Shown here: one piece after another, positions 26,610-38,024 of the stretch
Numbering within the stretch: position 1 is the first letter of the stretch
Layout of the letters: every line of letters begins with the position of its first letter
NCBI RefSeq assembly: GCF_023736155.1
Contig: NZ_JAMLJJ010000007.1
Location: forward strand, 46,054-110,053
From: Larsenimonas salina
Lineage (GTDB): Bacteria > Pseudomonadota > Gammaproteobacteria > Pseudomonadales > Halomonadaceae
DNA: 64,000 nt
Reading direction: 5' to 3'
Program-made: the position numbers and the translations under genes
Notes under the pieces: generated by a model
Databases searched by the model: none
What the model was told of the DNA's origin: nothing
What the model saw: only the letters and a program-made list of their open reading frames with translations

Positions 26610-26651
26610 AAGCGTCGAAAGCAAGAGGTATTGCTTTGTGGACGAGGCAGC

Positions 26652-26679
26652 ATTATACGCAATCGTTTTGGGTATGCAA
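26652..26679 (-). promoter_or_regulatory. Promoter of tRNA-Pro
   Basis: On the minus strand TTGCAT (26679-26674), 16 bp spacer, perfect TATAAT (26657-26652), then a GC-rich discriminator GCTGCC as in stringently controlled stable-RNA promoters. About 43 bp upstream of the tRNA. Confidence 0.82.
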
Positions 26680-26687
26680 GTCCTTCA

Positions 26688-27677
26688 TTACGACGTGCGT
26701 TCCACGGCCTGGTGGGCCAAAAGGGTCAGGCTGTCCTTGAACGGGGAATCCGGCAGATGCTCGAGTTCATCGAGCGCAAGCTCAATGCAGCGATTGGCCT
26801 GTTCCCGGGTGTATTCGAGCGCCCCGCATCGCTGAACGATGGAAAGCACCTCATCCAGATGCTCAAGTCCGCCTTCCTCGATGGCCTTTCGGATCACGGC
26901 CGCCTCGGTCTCGGAGGTGACCTTGAGAGCGTGGATCAGCGGCAGGGTGGGTTTGCCCTCGGCAAGATCGTCACCCACGTTCTTGCCCATTGCGTCCGCG
27001 CTTCCCTGATAATCGAGCAGGTCATCGATCAGTTGGAAGGCCATGCCGAGCTGGCGGCCGTAGACCTGAAGCGCTTCGACCTGACGCTCGCTGCCACCGG
27101 CCAACACGGCACCAGTGTGCGAGGCAGCCTCGAACAGCATGGCCGTCTTGCCCTGTATGGTATCGAAGTAGGCCTGCTCATCGATATCGGCGTTGCCGAT
27201 GTTGGTGAGTTGAAGCACTTCGCCTTCGGCAATCGTTGATGTCGCGCTCGAAAGAATCGCCATGATACGCATCGAGCCCACATCGACCATCATCTGGAAG
27301 GAGCGGGAATACAGGAAATCGCCGACAAGCACCGATGGCGCGTTGCCCCAGGCTTCGTTGGCAGTGGCCTTGCCTCGTCTCAGGGAGGATTCATCCACCA
27401 CATCATCATGCAGTAGCGTGGACGTGTGCATGAACTCGATGAGCGCGGCCAGGAGAATATGGCGATCACCCTCATAGCCCAGTGCACGGGCGGCAAGAAG
27501 CACCAGAAGGGGCCGGAGACGTTTGCCGCCACTTTCTACAATGTAGTGTCCGATGGTCTGGACCAGAGGAACGCGAGAGGCAAGTTGTTGCTGTATCGTG
27601 CGATCCACGGCGGCGAAATCGTCAGCCACCGGGGCATGGGTCGGCAATGCGTTTGGCTGCATGACTCGGCTTGTCAT
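26688..27677 (-). CDS. ispB: Octaprenyl diphosphate synthase
   Basis: Elongates farnesyl diphosphate with isopentenyl diphosphate to the long side chain of ubiquinone. The 329-residue trans-polyprenyl synthase has both aspartate-rich motifs, DDVVD (residues 91-95, LLHDDVVDES) and LIDDLLDYQG in the second half, plus GGKRLRP near residue 50 and GKTAMLFEA. The start may be at 27677 or at the ATG at 27662; ribosome-binding sites are weak for both. It is divergent from rplU-rpmA, as in many gammaproteobacteria. Exact chain length (C40 or C45) cannot be read from the sequence. Confidence 0.93.
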   Translation of the reverse strand: MTSRVMQPNALPTHAPVADDFAAVDRTIQQQLASRVPLVQTIGHYIVESGGKRLRPLLVLLAARALGYEGDRHILLAALIEFMHTSTLLHDDVVDESSLRRGKATANEAWGNAPSVLVGDFLYSRSFQMMVDVGSMRIMAILSSATSTIAEGEVLQLTNIGNADIDEQAYFDTIQGKTAMLFEAASHTGAVLAGGSERQVEALQVYGRQLGMAFQLIDDLLDYQGSADAMGKNVGDDLAEGKPTLPLIHALKVTSETEAAVIRKAIEEGGLEHLDEVLSIVQRCGALEYTREQANRCIELALDELEHLPDSPFKDSLTLLAHQAVERTS

Positions 27678-27717
27678 CTAGGGTGGGGCCGCGAACTGAG
27701 TGGCCATGGTTGCCGGT

Positions 27718-27746
27718 ATGCTAGGCATCGGCCTGTATAACGTCAA
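27718..27746 (-). promoter_or_regulatory. Putative promoter of ispB
   Basis: Minus strand TTGACG (27746-27741), 17 bp spacer, TAGCAT (27723-27718), about 40 bp upstream of ispB. Confidence 0.6.
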
Positions 27747-27784
27747 GGCAAAGGCGTCTTTGGGCGAATAACCCAGGGCGTGCA

Positions 27785-27814
27785 TTGTGTCAAGAACGCC
27801 AACATGTGTATAAT
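27785..27814 (+). promoter_or_regulatory. Putative promoter of rplU-rpmA
   Basis: TTGTGT (27785-27790), 18 bp spacer, perfect TATAAT (27809-27814). It leaves a leader of about 100 nt before rplU. Confidence 0.7.
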
Positions 27815-27921
27815 TCGCGCCCGACTCATCGTGCTCCCTGTCAGATGGTTGCCAAAAGGGGCGCCAATTGCCGCAGGTCGATGAAAAGAAGCGAAATGAG
27901 ATGAGCCCTTTGGAGAAAAGC

Positions 27922-28230
27922 ATGTACGCAATCATCAAGAGCGGCGGTAAGCAGTACCGCGTCCAGGAAGGCCAGCGCATCAAGCTCGAGAAGCTTGAAA
28001 TTGCGACCGGTGAAAACGTCGATTTCGATCAAGTTCTGATGGTCGGCGGTGATGACGTCAAGATCGGCGCTCCGCTGGTCGAAGGCGCCAAGGTTACTGC
28101 TGAAGTGGTTTCCCATGGCCGTGGCAAGAAAGTCGGTATTTTGAAATTCCGTCGCCGCAAGCACAGCATGAAGCGCCAGGGCCACCGTCAGTGGTACACC
28201 GAAGTCAAGATTACCGGCATCTCTGCGTAA
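27922..28230 (+). CDS. rplU: 50S ribosomal protein L21
   Basis: Large-subunit ribosomal protein of 102 residues that binds 23S rRNA. The sequence [18 protein letters not shown] and the basic end [31 protein letters not shown] are diagnostic. The start is set at this ATG with GGAGA upstream; a longer upstream frame is part of the leader. It heads the conserved rplU-rpmA-obgE order. Confidence 0.98.
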   Translation: MYAIIKSGGKQYRVQEGQRIKLEKLEIATGENVDFDQVLMVGGDDVKIGAPLVEGAKVTAEVVSHGRGKKVGILKFRRRKHSMKRQGHRQWYTEVKITGISA

Positions 28231-28270
28231 GCAGCGCTGTCTAACGTTCAAACGCTAAGGAGACAGTTCC

Positions 28271-28528
28271 ATGGCACATAAGAAGGCCGCAGGTAGTACG
28301 CGTAACGGTCGCGATTCCGAATCCAAACGCTTGGGTGTGAAACTCTTCGGTGGCCAGGAAGCCATCGCAGGGAACATCATCGTGCGTCAGCGCGGCACCC
28401 GCTTCCACGCTGGTACCGGCGTAGGCATTGGTAAGGACCACACGCTTTTCGCACTGACCGATGGTCATGTGAAATTCGAGACCAAGGGTCCGAAAAACCG
28501 CAAGTTCGTCAGCATCGTCTCTGCCTGA
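28271..28528 (+). CDS. rpmA: 50S ribosomal protein L27
   Basis: 85-residue ribosomal protein whose N-terminal tail ([16 protein letters not shown]) reaches toward the peptidyl transferase centre. The family segment [20 protein letters not shown] is present. It has no N-terminal extension of the kind cleaved in Firmicutes. It lies 40 bp behind rplU with a good ribosome-binding site (AAGGAGA) and is followed by a terminator. Confidence 0.98.
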   Translation: MAHKKAAGSTRNGRDSESKRLGVKLFGGQEAIAGNIIVRQRGTRFHAGTGVGIGKDHTLFALTDGHVKFETKGPKNRKFVSIVSA

Positions 28529-28551
28529 GCGCGCTGATGTGATTGCTGAAA

Positions 28552-28577
28552 AAGCCCCGCCCAGGCGGGGCTTTTTT
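28552..28577 (+). terminator. Intrinsic terminator of rplU-rpmA
   Basis: GCCCCGCC (28554-28561), CA loop, GGCGGGGC (28564-28571), six T. A TATAAT element at 28593-28598 just after it could start a separate obgE transcript. Confidence 0.9.
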
Positions 28578-28584
28578 GTCGTAA

Positions 28585-29805
<1,221 letters not shown>

Positions 29806-29841
29806 AGATGGTCGTTTTCTGACAGGATATAGGATCAGGTG

Positions 29842-30981
29842 ATGAATGAGGCAGGGGTCGGACGGGCGTCGCTGAGTGCGGCACGCCATGTAGTGGTCAA
29901 GATTGGCAGTGCGCTTTTGACCGACAACGGTCAAGGCCTGGATGAGCCGGCCATCGGGCGCTGGGTCGATCAGATTGTCGAGTTGAGACGGGCCGGGATC
30001 AAGGTGACGCTGGTGTCTTCCGGCGCCGTGGCGGCCGGAATGGCCCGCCTCGGGCTCACGGTGCGCCCGGAATCGCTGGGCGAGCTTCAGGCGGCGGCCG
30101 CCATCGGTCAGACGCGACTGGTGGAGTGTTATGAAGAGCATTTCGAACGCCATCAGTGCCAGACCGCCCAGATCCTTCTGACCCACGCCGATCTATCCAA
30201 CCGTCGTCGTTACCTGAACGCGCGTTCGGCGATCACGTCGCTGCACGGGTTCGGCGTCGTGCCCATCATCAACGAAAACGATACGGTCGTAACCGATGAA
30301 ATTCGTTTCGGCGATAACGACACGCTTGGTGCGCTGGTGGCAAACCTGCTCGAGGCTGATGCACTGATCATCCTGACCGATCAGGAAGGGCTATTTGACG
30401 CCGACCCTCGTCGTGACCCAAACGCCACCCTGATTGCCGAGGCCGATGCCCATGAGCAGCGGCTGGTCGATGTGGCCGGTACCGGGGGTGTACTCGGCCG
30501 GGGCGGTATGGCGACCAAGGTAAGGGCGGCGCGGCTGGCCGCGCGCTCCGGTGCGCAGACCGTGATTGCCAGTGGCCATCAGCCCAATGTGCTTTCACGT
30601 GTCGTTGCCGGTGAATGCGTCGGCACGTTATTGACCCCTCATGATGCCCCGATCGCCGCGCGCAAGCGTTGGCTGGCCGGGCAGCTGAAAAGTCGTGGAA
30701 CGCTCACGATCGATGCCGGCGCCGCGCGGGTGCTTGCCCATCAGGGGTCAAGTCTTTTGCCGGTCGGTGTGCGAGCGGTCGAGGGCGATTTTCGTCGCGG
30801 TGATCTTGTGGTCTGTGTCGACCTGGAGGGGAATCGGGTCGCGAAGGGGCTCGTTAATTACGACGTCGATGATGCGCGGCGCATCATGGGCAAGCCATCG
30901 AGTGAGATCGAGCGTCTGCTCGGGTTTGTCGAGGCGCATGAAATCATCCATCGCGACAACCTTGTTTTGCTGGACGCGTGA
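29842..30981 (+). CDS. proB: Glutamate 5-kinase
   Basis: Phosphorylates glutamate in the first step of proline synthesis; the enzyme is normally feedback-inhibited by proline. The 379-residue protein has the amino-acid-kinase domain ([54 protein letters not shown]-like [12 protein letters not shown]) and a C-terminal PUA domain (about 280-370; [20 protein letters not shown]). ATG at 29842 has AGGA 7 nt upstream; a GTG one codon earlier is less likely. It follows obgE by 36 bp and is probably cotranscribed. Proline may serve as an osmolyte in such organisms. Confidence 0.96.
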   Translation: MNEAGVGRASLSAARHVVVKIGSALLTDNGQGLDEPAIGRWVDQIVELRRAGIKVTLVSSGAVAAGMARLGLTVRPESLGELQAAAAIGQTRLVECYEEHFERHQCQTAQILLTHADLSNRRRYLNARSAITSLHGFGVVPIINENDTVVTDEIRFGDNDTLGALVANLLEADALIILTDQEGLFDADPRRDPNATLIAEADAHEQRLVDVAGTGGVLGRGGMATKVRAARLAARSGAQTVIASGHQPNVLSRVVAGECVGTLLTPHDAPIAARKRWLAGQLKSRGTLTIDAGAARVLAHQGSSLLPVGVRAVEGDFRRGDLVVCVDLEGNRVAKGLVNYDVDDARRIMGKPSSEIERLLGFVEAHEIIHRDNLVLLDA

Positions 30982-30986
30982 GGCGC

Positions 30987-31015
30987 TTTCAATCGCGATT
31001 GTTGGGTGATATTAT
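30987..31015 (+). promoter_or_regulatory. Putative extended -10 promoter of rpsT
   Basis: TTTCAA (30987-30992), 17 bp spacer, TG-A-TATTAT (31007-31015). It leaves a leader of about 130 nt before rpsT. Confidence 0.6.
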
Positions 31016-31152
31016 CCCCCATCCTCTCAGACACAGCCCGTTGATCATTTATTTATGACAATGGCAGGAAGTCGCTTCGGTGTCCTAATCGACCCGTTGT
31101 ACACGCGGCTTTCATTTCGAACACGACTGTCGAGATCCCCAAGGAGTAGACG

Positions 31153-31419
31153 GTGGCGAACACCAAGCAAGCACGTAAACGCGCTGGTCAGGCTGAAAAG
31201 CGCCGGCAGCACAACGCAAGTCAGCGTTCCATGGCTCGTACCTATGTGAAGCGCGTCATCAAGGCCATTCAAACGGGCGATCACGCTCAGGCCATGGACG
31301 AGTTCAAGAAGGCGCAGCCGGTCATCGACCGCATCGCCGACAAGAACGCGTTCTCGAAGAAAAAGGCTGCTCGCATCAAGAGTCGTCTGAACGCACGAAT
31401 TAAGGCGCTGGCTGCGTAA
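31153..31419 (+). CDS. rpsT: 30S ribosomal protein S20
   Basis: Small-subunit primary 16S rRNA-binding protein, 88 residues, highly basic and alanine-rich ([20 protein letters not shown]). The start codon is GTG at 31153, with AAGGAG 6 nt upstream. A non-ATG start is also found in E. coli rpsT (UUG), where it is part of autogenous translational control, so similar autoregulation is possible. An intrinsic terminator follows directly. Confidence 0.97.
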   Translation: MANTKQARKRAGQAEKRRQHNASQRSMARTYVKRVIKAIQTGDHAQAMDEFKKAQPVIDRIADKNAFSKKKAARIKSRLNARIKALAA

Positions 31420-31440
31420 GCCGGGCGCTCGTGCATGATG

Positions 31441-31467
31441 AAAACCGGCCTTGGCCGGTTTTTTTAT
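31441..31467 (+). terminator. Intrinsic terminator of rpsT
   Basis: AAAACCGGCC, TT, GGCCGG followed by seven T; 21 bp after the rpsT stop. Confidence 0.92.
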
Positions 31468-31540
31468 GCCTTGTTGATACGTTGGGTCGTTGACGAGTGA
31501 CCGGTCTGGGTCGCGCAGTGGTAGATCGAAAGGGACTGAA

Positions 31541-33088
31541 ATGAGTAAATCGGCCGGATTGCTGAGGTCAGGGGCGATCGTTGGTTGCATGACCATGCTG
31601 TCGCGTGTGTTGGGCCTGGTTCGAGACGTGACCATTGCGGCGCTGTTCGGCGCCGGTGCCGGGGCGGATTCCTTCTTTATCGCCTTTCGGATTCCTAATT
31701 TCCTGAGGCGTTTGTTTGCCGAAGGGGCATTTAACCAAGCCTTCGTGCCGGTGCTCTCGGAATACGCGACGTCCAAGTCCCGCGATGAAACTCGGGCGCT
31801 GATCAACGCGACCGCCGGCAGTCTCGGGCTGGTGCTTCTGATCGTGACGGCCTTGGCGATCGTATGCGCGCCATGGCTTGTGTGGGTGTTCGCACCGGGC
31901 TTCAAGGACGACGGGCACGGCAAGCTTGCACTGACCGCTGAAATGCTCAGGCTGACCTTTCCCTATCTGATGCTCATTTCGCTGACGGCGTTTGCCGGCA
32001 GCATCCTGAACAGCTGGAACCGGTTCGCCGTGCCGGCCTTCACGCCGGTCCTGCTCAATCTGTCGATGATCGGTGCGGCGTTTCTGCTCTCGCCGCACAT
32101 GTCGGTGCCGATCATGGCGCTGGCCTGGGGCGTACTGATCGCAGGTATTCTGCAGCTGGCGTTTCAGGTTCCGTTTCTGCTCAGACTCGGTCTGTTGCCA
32201 GTGCCGGTGCCGAATTTCCGCCATCCGGGCGTTCGGCGCGTGCTGCGTCTGATGGGGCCGGCGCTGTTTGGCGTGTCTGTCTCTCAAATCAATCTGTTGC
32301 TCGATACGGTGTTGGCTTCCCTGTTGGTCGGGGGGAGCGTTTCCTGGCTTTACTACTCCGACCGTTTGGTGGAATTGCCACTCGGGGTGTTTGGCATTGC
32401 GATCGCAACCGTCATTCTGCCCGCGCTTTCCCGCCAGCATGCGACTGAAGATCCCACGCACTTCGCCCGCATGATGGATTGGGCGCTGCGCGCGGTTTTG
32501 CTGATCGGGTTACCTTCGGCACTGGCGCTGCTCGTTCTGGCTGAGCCCTTGCTTGTCACGCTGTTTCACTATGGCGCGATGACGGACCACGACGTTGTGA
32601 TGTCTGCGCAGAGCCTTCGGGCCTACGCGGCCGGGCTACTGGCGTTCATGATGATCAAGGTGCTGGCGCCGGGCTTTTACGCGCGCCAGGACACCAAAAC
32701 CCCGGTCAAGATCGGTGTGGTGGCCATGGTTGCCAACATGGCGTTCAATCTGGCGCTGATCGTTCCGCTGGCGCACGCAGGCCTTGCGCTTGCAACCGCG
32801 CTGTCAGCGTACCTGAACGCCTTTTTGCTCGGGCGCGGCCTGCACAAGCAAGGGGTGCTCAAGGCGCAGCCGGGCTGGCTCAAGTTTTCCGGGCAGCTTG
32901 CGGGCGGTTGTCTTGTGATGCTTGCAACCCTTTGGTGGGCTACACCCGGATGGCAGCAGTGGCTTGCGTGGTCGGCGCCCGAGCGGGCCGGCGTATTGCT
33001 TGCCCTGGTGGCGGGCGGATGCGCGGTGTATGTGGGGTGGCTTGGCTTAGTCGGAATCCGCATGCGTCATTTCCGACTCAATGGCTGA
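31541..33088 (+). CDS. murJ: Lipid II flippase MurJ
   Basis: Polytopic inner-membrane protein of the MOP superfamily that moves lipid II to the periplasmic face for peptidoglycan synthesis. The 515-residue protein starts MSKSAGLLRSGAIVG, with AAAGGGA upstream, and shows about 14 hydrophobic segments. The MurJ signature is present: GLVRDVTIAALFGAGAGADS and FRIPNFLRRLFAEGAFNQAF. It lies between rpsT and ribF, the same neighbourhood as in pseudomonads. Confidence 0.96.
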   Translation: MSKSAGLLRSGAIVGCMTMLSRVLGLVRDVTIAALFGAGAGADSFFIAFRIPNFLRRLFAEGAFNQAFVPVLSEYATSKSRDETRALINATAGSLGLVLLIVTALAIVCAPWLVWVFAPGFKDDGHGKLALTAEMLRLTFPYLMLISLTAFAGSILNSWNRFAVPAFTPVLLNLSMIGAAFLLSPHMSVPIMALAWGVLIAGILQLAFQVPFLLRLGLLPVPVPNFRHPGVRRVLRLMGPALFGVSVSQINLLLDTVLASLLVGGSVSWLYYSDRLVELPLGVFGIAIATVILPALSRQHATEDPTHFARMMDWALRAVLLIGLPSALALLVLAEPLLVTLFHYGAMTDHDVVMSAQSLRAYAAGLLAFMMIKVLAPGFYARQDTKTPVKIGVVAMVANMAFNLALIVPLAHAGLALATALSAYLNAFLLGRGLHKQGVLKAQPGWLKFSGQLAGGCLVMLATLWWATPGWQQWLAWSAPERAGVLLALVAGGCAVYVGWLGLVGIRMRHFRLNG

Positions 33089-33097
33089 GCCTCAAGG

Positions 33098-33126
33098 CTG
33101 ATAGGCTGGTGCCCCTTCGTTATACT
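33098..33126 (+). promoter_or_regulatory. Putative promoter of ribF-ileS operon
   Basis: CTGATA (33098-33103), 17 bp spacer, TATACT (33121-33126), 34 bp upstream of ribF. Confidence 0.55.
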
Positions 33127-33160
33127 TGAGGGCTACGCCGCCGGATGGACAGGATGCACT

Positions 33161-34222
33161 ATGGAACTGATAAGGGGTTTGCACACGCTGCGCGCACATC
33201 ATCGGGAATGTGTGGCAACGATCGGTAATTTCGACGGCGTGCACCGTGGGCATCAGGCCATACTGGAGCAGCTCAAGACGCGTGCGCGCGCCCTGAATCT
33301 GCCGGTCACTGTGGTGATCTTCGAGCCACAGCCGCGGGAATACTTCGCCGGTGACCAGGCGCCACCGCGTCTGACGCGGATGAAGGAAAAGCTGCGCCTC
33401 TTGAAGGCCTACGGCGCCGACCGCGTGCTGTGTCTGCCGTTCAACCAGAAGCTTCGAGAACTTTCCGCCGACGATTTCATCGAACGGGTGCTGGTCGACG
33501 GCCTCGGCGTGCGTCATCTGGTGGTTGGTGATGATTTTCGATTCGGCTGTGACCGGGCCGGCAACTTCGAGCTTTTAAAAGAAAAGGGCGCGCGGCACGG
33601 GTTTGACGTCGAGCACACCCACACCTTCATGCTCGATGATGAGCGCGTCTCGAGCACGCGGGTGCGAACGCTTCTGGCGTCGGGTAATTTCCGTCAGGCC
33701 GCGCACCAACTGGGGCGCCCGTACGTGTTCATGGGCCGGGTGGTCAAGGACCGTCAGCTTGGGCGCACCATTGGCATTCCGACCGCCAATGTGCCGCTGC
33801 TGCCAGGGCCGATGGCGCTTCGGGGCGTGTACGCGGTGCAGGCACTTCTGGACGACGGCGCCTGGTACCCAGGCGTTGCCAACGTGGGTTGGCGCCCCAC
33901 TGTAGGCTCGAGCCGTCCGGTGCTTGAAGTGCATCTACTTGACATATCGCCAGAGCTTTACGGCCGCCCGATGATGGTGATGCCGTGTGCGCGCCTTCGC
34001 GGCGAAGAAAAATTCGATGGCCTGGAGGCGATGCTTGCGCAGATAAAAAACGATATCGCGCTGACTCGCCGCTATTTCAACGCACTACCTTTCACGGGCG
34101 GACAGACGGGCGAGGCGTCGTTTGATGACGCGGACCTGACGCTGCCGGTTTCGGACCGCATGGATACGCTTTTGGCTTCCGCGCCATTAACGTATGCATC
34201 CACAGATCATGATGATGGCTGA
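33161..34222 (+). CDS. ribF: Bifunctional riboflavin kinase/FAD synthetase
   Basis: Makes FMN from riboflavin and then FAD. The 353-residue protein has the N-terminal adenylyltransferase domain (about 1-180; ATIGNFDGVHRGHQAIL, VVGDDFRFG, VSSTRVR) and the C-terminal flavokinase domain (about 185-305; GRTIGIPTANVPL, GVYAV, VANVGWRPTVG). The C-terminal 40 residues are an acidic extension beyond the usual end. First gene of the ribF-ileS-lspA-fkpB-ispH operon; ileS starts 9 bp later. Confidence 0.96.
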   Translation: MELIRGLHTLRAHHRECVATIGNFDGVHRGHQAILEQLKTRARALNLPVTVVIFEPQPREYFAGDQAPPRLTRMKEKLRLLKAYGADRVLCLPFNQKLRELSADDFIERVLVDGLGVRHLVVGDDFRFGCDRAGNFELLKEKGARHGFDVEHTHTFMLDDERVSSTRVRTLLASGNFRQAAHQLGRPYVFMGRVVKDRQLGRTIGIPTANVPLLPGPMALRGVYAVQALLDDGAWYPGVANVGWRPTVGSSRPVLEVHLLDISPELYGRPMMVMPCARLRGEEKFDGLEAMLAQIKNDIALTRRYFNALPFTGGQTGEASFDDADLTLPVSDRMDTLLASAPLTYASTDHDDG

Positions 34223-34231
34223 CCTTCTGCT

Positions 34232-37051
34232 ATGAGCGACTATAAGCACACTCTCAACCTGCCTCACACTGACTTCCCCATGCGCGGCAATCTGCCGGGC
34301 CGGGAGCCCGAGCGCATCACGCAGTGGCAGGAAATGGATCTCTATCAGCGCCTGCGCGAGCACTGCGCCGGTCGCCCGAAGTTCGTGTTGCATGACGGCC
34401 CTCCCTACGCCAACGGCAGCATTCATATCGGCCACGCCGTCAACAAGATCCTCAAGGACATCATCATCAAGTCCAAGACCGTGGCCGGTTTCGATGCCCC
34501 GTACGTGCCGGGCTGGGACTGCCACGGGCTTCCGATCGAGCACAAGGTCGAAACCGAGATCGGTCGCGCCGGCGTCAAGGTGGGTTACCGCGAATTTCGC
34601 CAGGCATGCCGAGACTATGCGGCGCGCCAGGTGGAAGGGCAGAAGGAAGATTTCATTCGTCTGGGCGTGGTCGGTGATTGGAAAAATCCCTACCTCACCA
34701 TGAACAAGGCGACCGAAGCCAACATCGTTCGAGCGCTTGGCAAGATCGTCGACAACGGCCACCTGATCAAGGGCTACAAACCGGTGTACTGGAGCGTGGT
34801 CGGGCAAAGCGCGCTGGCCGAGGCCGAGATCGAGTATCAGGAAAAAACCTCCACCGCCATCGATGTGCGCTTCAGTGCCTGTGCGCCCGAGGCGGTCTAC
34901 CGCGCGTTCGAGTACAGTGGCGAGACTGCGCCGCTTGCGATCGTGATCTGGACCACTACGCCCTGGACCCTGCCGTCGAATCAGGCGGTGGCGCTGTCGG
35001 CCTCGCTCGAGTACGCCCTGGTCCGGGTCGATCTGGGCCATGGCGAGGAACACGTGATCGTCGCGACCGATCTGGTCGAAGACGTCATGACTCGGTGGGG
35101 CGCCGAGCACCATGAAGTGCTTGCCAATGCTGCCGGCAGCCGCCTCGAGTCGTTGACACTCGAGCATCCGTTCTACGACAAGCAGGTACCGGTGGTGCTG
35201 GGTGACCACGTTACCCTCGATGCCGGTACCGGTGCGGTGCATACGGCGCCGGATCACGGCATGGAAGATTTCGTGGTCGGCCGGGAGTACGGCATCAGCA
35301 CGCTGAATCTGGTTCAGGCCGACGGCACCTACAGCAGCAAGGCCGGTGAGTTTGCCGGTCAGCACGTCTACAAGGTCGACAGCGCCATCTGCGAGGCGCT
35401 CGAGCGCGAAGGCAAGCTGGTCAAGCAGGAGTCCTTCCAGCACAGCTATCCGCACTGCTGGCGCACCAAGACCCCGTTGATCTTCCGGGCTACGCCGCAG
35501 TGGTTCATCTCGATGGACAAGGAACAGCTTCTTTCGAAGGCGTTCGAGGCGGTCAAGGGCGTGAACTGGACGCCGGCCTGGGGGCAGAGCCGAATGGAAT
35601 CCATGCTGGCCTCCAGCCCTGACTGGTGCGTCTCGCGTCAGCGCACCTGGGGCGTGCCGATCACTTTGTTTGTACACAAGGATACCGGCGAGCTTCACCC
35701 GAAAACGCCGGAGCTGATCGAATCGGTCGCGCGTCGCATCGAAGATGAGGGCATGGACGTCTGGTTCGAACTCGACGCCTCCGACCTGCTCGGCACCGAC
35801 GCTGCGCACTATGACAAGGTGACCGACACGCTGGACGTCTGGTTCGATTCGGGCGTGACCCACTACAGTGTGCTCAACCAGCGTGAGGAGCTCTGCTTCC
35901 CGGCGGATCTTTATCTGGAAGGTTCCGACCAGCACCGCGGCTGGTTCCAGTCCTCGCTCAAGACCTCGATCGCGATCAACGACTGCGCGCCGTATAAAGG
36001 CGTGCTGACGCACGGTTTCACCGTGGATGCCCAGGGCCGCAAGATGTCGAAATCAATCGGCAACGTGGTCGCGCCGCAGCAGGTCATGAACAAGCTCGGC
36101 GCCGACATTCTAAGGCTTTGGGTCGCCTCGACCGATTATTCCGGCGAAATGGCGGTGTCCGATGAGATTTTGAAACGCACCGCCGACACCTATCGCCGTA
36201 TTCGAAATACCTCGCGCTTCCTGCTTGGTAACCTGACCGGCTTTGACCCTGTGCATCATCAGGTCGCGTTCGAGGACATGATCGCGCTCGACCGTTGGGT
36301 GATCGACCGCGCTGCACAGTTGCAGACGCGCATTCAGAAAGCCTACGAGGAGTACCGCTTCCTCGACGTGTGCCAGCAGGTGCATACGTTCTGTTCGCGC
36401 GAGCTTGGCGGGTTCTATCTCGACGTCATCAAGGATCGCCAGTACACCACTCAGGCGGATTCGCTGGCCCGTCGCAGTTGCCAGACCGCGCTTTATCACG
36501 TGATCGAGGCGATGGTGCGCTGGATCGCGCCGATACTCTCGTTCACGGCCGAAGAGATCAACGAACATATTCCGGGCGATCGCAGTCAGACCGTGTTCTT
36601 CACAACCTACTATGAGGGGCTGTCGACCCTGCCGGACAATGACGTCTTCGGACGCCAATTCTGGAACGACATTCTTGACGTGAAGCACGCCGTTAACCGC
36701 GAGATCGAGACCGCTCGCAAGGACGGCACGATCAAGGGCGCGCTCGATGCCAACCTGACGCTTTACGTCAACGACGATGTGCAGGCGCGGCTGAGCAAGC
36801 TCGGCGATGAACTGCGTTTTGTGCTGATCACCTCAGACGTGGTGCTCAAGCCGCTCGAGGAGGGCGCGTCGCTTGGCATGTCCGAGCTCGACGGCCTCAA
36901 GGTCCAGGTCGAGGTCAGCCCGTATGAGAAGTGCGCACGGAGCTGGGAGCGCCGTCCGGACGTCGGTACTCACCCCGAACACCCGGATCTATGCGAGCGC
37001 TCGATCCTGAATCTGCCGGATGGCCCGGGTGAGGTGCGCCACTATGCCTGA
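34232..37051 (+). CDS. ileS: Isoleucine-tRNA ligase with altered C-terminal zinc motif
   Basis: Charges tRNA-Ile with isoleucine and edits valine. The 939-residue class Ia synthetase has HIGH ([15 protein letters not shown]), the CP1 editing domain ([32 protein letters not shown]) and KMSKS ([10 protein letters not shown]). The C-terminal zinc knuckle, usually four cysteines (CxxC...CxxC), reads CARSW and CERS: Cys901 and Cys921 remain while positions 904 and 924 are serine. The bacterial (type 1, mupirocin-sensitive) architecture is otherwise complete. The last 8 bp overlap lspA. Confidence 0.96.
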   Translation: MSDYKHTLNLPHTDFPMRGNLPGREPERITQWQEMDLYQRLREHCAGRPKFVLHDGPPYANGSIHIGHAVNKILKDIIIKSKTVAGFDAPYVPGWDCHGLPIEHKVETEIGRAGVKVGYREFRQACRDYAARQVEGQKEDFIRLGVVGDWKNPYLTMNKATEANIVRALGKIVDNGHLIKGYKPVYWSVVGQSALAEAEIEYQEKTSTAIDVRFSACAPEAVYRAFEYSGETAPLAIVIWTTTPWTLPSNQAVALSASLEYALVRVDLGHGEEHVIVATDLVEDVMTRWGAEHHEVLANAAGSRLESLTLEHPFYDKQVPVVLGDHVTLDAGTGAVHTAPDHGMEDFVVGREYGISTLNLVQADGTYSSKAGEFAGQHVYKVDSAICEALEREGKLVKQESFQHSYPHCWRTKTPLIFRATPQWFISMDKEQLLSKAFEAVKGVNWTPAWGQSRMESMLASSPDWCVSRQRTWGVPITLFVHKDTGELHPKTPELIESVARRIEDEGMDVWFELDASDLLGTDAAHYDKVTDTLDVWFDSGVTHYSVLNQREELCFPADLYLEGSDQHRGWFQSSLKTSIAINDCAPYKGVLTHGFTVDAQGRKMSKSIGNVVAPQQVMNKLGADILRLWVASTDYSGEMAVSDEILKRTADTYRRIRNTSRFLLGNLTGFDPVHHQVAFEDMIALDRWVIDRAAQLQTRIQKAYEEYRFLDVCQQVHTFCSRELGGFYLDVIKDRQYTTQADSLARRSCQTALYHVIEAMVRWIAPILSFTAEEINEHIPGDRSQTVFFTTYYEGLSTLPDNDVFGRQFWNDILDVKHAVNREIETARKDGTIKGALDANLTLYVNDDVQARLSKLGDELRFVLITSDVVLKPLEEGASLGMSELDGLKVQVEVSPYEKCARSWERRPDVGTHPEHPDLCERSILNLPDGPGEVRHYA

Positions 37052-37565
37052 GACGCATGACGCGCCCTTGATGAGGCGACCGCTTCGCTGGTGGCTCTTG
37101 TCGATCGTGATCATCGCGCTCGATTTGGGCACGAAGCTCTTGATGACCCAGTGGCTTTCCTACGCCGAGCCCCGGGAGATTCTGCCGTTTTTCGATCTGA
37201 CGCTACTGCACAATACTGGCGCGGCGTTCAGCTTCCTGGCCGGGCACGATGGCTGGCAGCGCTGGCTGTTCGCCGCGATCGCGGTGGGGGCAGTCGTTGC
37301 GCTGACGCTTTGGCTCAAACGGCTCAAGGCCAATGAAACGCTGACGGCCGTGTCGATCGCACTAATCATGGGCGGGGCGCTCGGCAACCTTTATGATCGC
37401 GTGGTGCTTGGCTACGTGGTCGATTTTCTGTCGTTTCATTGGCAGAACTGGTACTTCCCGGCATTCAATCTGGCGGATACGGCCATTACGCTTGGGGCGA
37501 TCGGCCTTGTGCTGGATACGCTCCTGCCCAAGCGCACACATGCACGCGAGGTGCCTAATGAGTAG
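37044..37565 (+). CDS. lspA: Lipoprotein signal peptidase (signal peptidase II)
   Basis: Inner-membrane aspartyl protease that removes signal peptides from prolipoproteins such as BamD in this window. The 173-residue protein has four hydrophobic segments and the catalytic aspartates in [16 protein letters not shown] and FNLADTAI. The ATG overlaps ileS by 8 bp; the 3' end overlaps fkpB by 8 bp. The N-terminal 15 residues before the first membrane segment are longer than in E. coli. Confidence 0.96.
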   Translation: MPETHDAPLMRRPLRWWLLSIVIIALDLGTKLLMTQWLSYAEPREILPFFDLTLLHNTGAAFSFLAGHDGWQRWLFAAIAVGAVVALTLWLKRLKANETLTAVSIALIMGGALGNLYDRVVLGYVVDFLSFHWQNWYFPAFNLADTAITLGAIGLVLDTLLPKRTHAREVPNE

Positions 37566-38010
37566 TTATACGGTCGACGAGGGCATGCAGATCACACTGC
37601 ATTTTTCGCTCTTGCTCGAGGATGGAACGGAAGTGGATTCGACCCGCGAGCAGGTGCCTGCGGTGTTCGTATACGGCGATGGCAACCTGCCGCCGGGGTT
37701 CGAGCGCGCGATCAAGGGGCTTGGCGTAGGCGAAAGCGGTCAGTTCGCGATCACGCCCGAGTACGCGTTCGGTCAGTACAATCCGCAAAACGTTCAGCAG
37801 CTCAAGCGCGAAGACTTCGATCAGAGCATCGAGCTTGAGGAAGGGCTGGTCGTGTCCTTTGCCGACCCGACTGGTGGCGGGGAATTGCCAGGGGTTATCA
37901 AGTCGATGGACGGCGATCGCGTCGAGGTGGATTTCAATCATCCACTGGCTGGGCGTACACTGACCTTTGATGTCGACGTTCTGGACATCGTTCCAGCGAC
38001 CACGCACTAA
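37558..38010 (+). CDS. fkpB: FKBP-type peptidyl-prolyl isomerase (SlpA-like)
   Basis: Cytoplasmic peptidyl-prolyl cis-trans isomerase and chaperone of the SlyD/SlpA group. The 150-residue protein has the FKBP part ([36 protein letters not shown]) interrupted by the insert-in-flap chaperone domain (about 70-125), ending [18 protein letters not shown]. It lacks the His-rich tail of SlyD, which with its place between lspA and ispH supports FkpB. The start is set at the ATG overlapping lspA; a much longer upstream frame is inside lspA. Confidence 0.94.
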   Translation: MSSYTVDEGMQITLHFSLLLEDGTEVDSTREQVPAVFVYGDGNLPPGFERAIKGLGVGESGQFAITPEYAFGQYNPQNVQQLKREDFDQSIELEEGLVVSFADPTGGGELPGVIKSMDGDRVEVDFNHPLAGRTLTFDVDVLDIVPATTH

Positions 38011-38024
38011 CCGAGGATCGATTC

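Noticed and set aside
26397..27239. Long plus-strand open frame across tRNA-Pro and ispB
   Set aside because: It runs through the tRNA and antisense to ispB, has no family resemblance and no ribosome-binding site.
31098..31121. TGTACA in the rpsT leader as a light operator
   Set aside because: The partner position reads TTTCAT, so the paired-site pattern is absent.
34187..36013. 608-codon minus-strand open frame inside ileS
   Set aside because: Antisense shadow of ileS caused by high G+C codon use; ileS is intact with all motifs.
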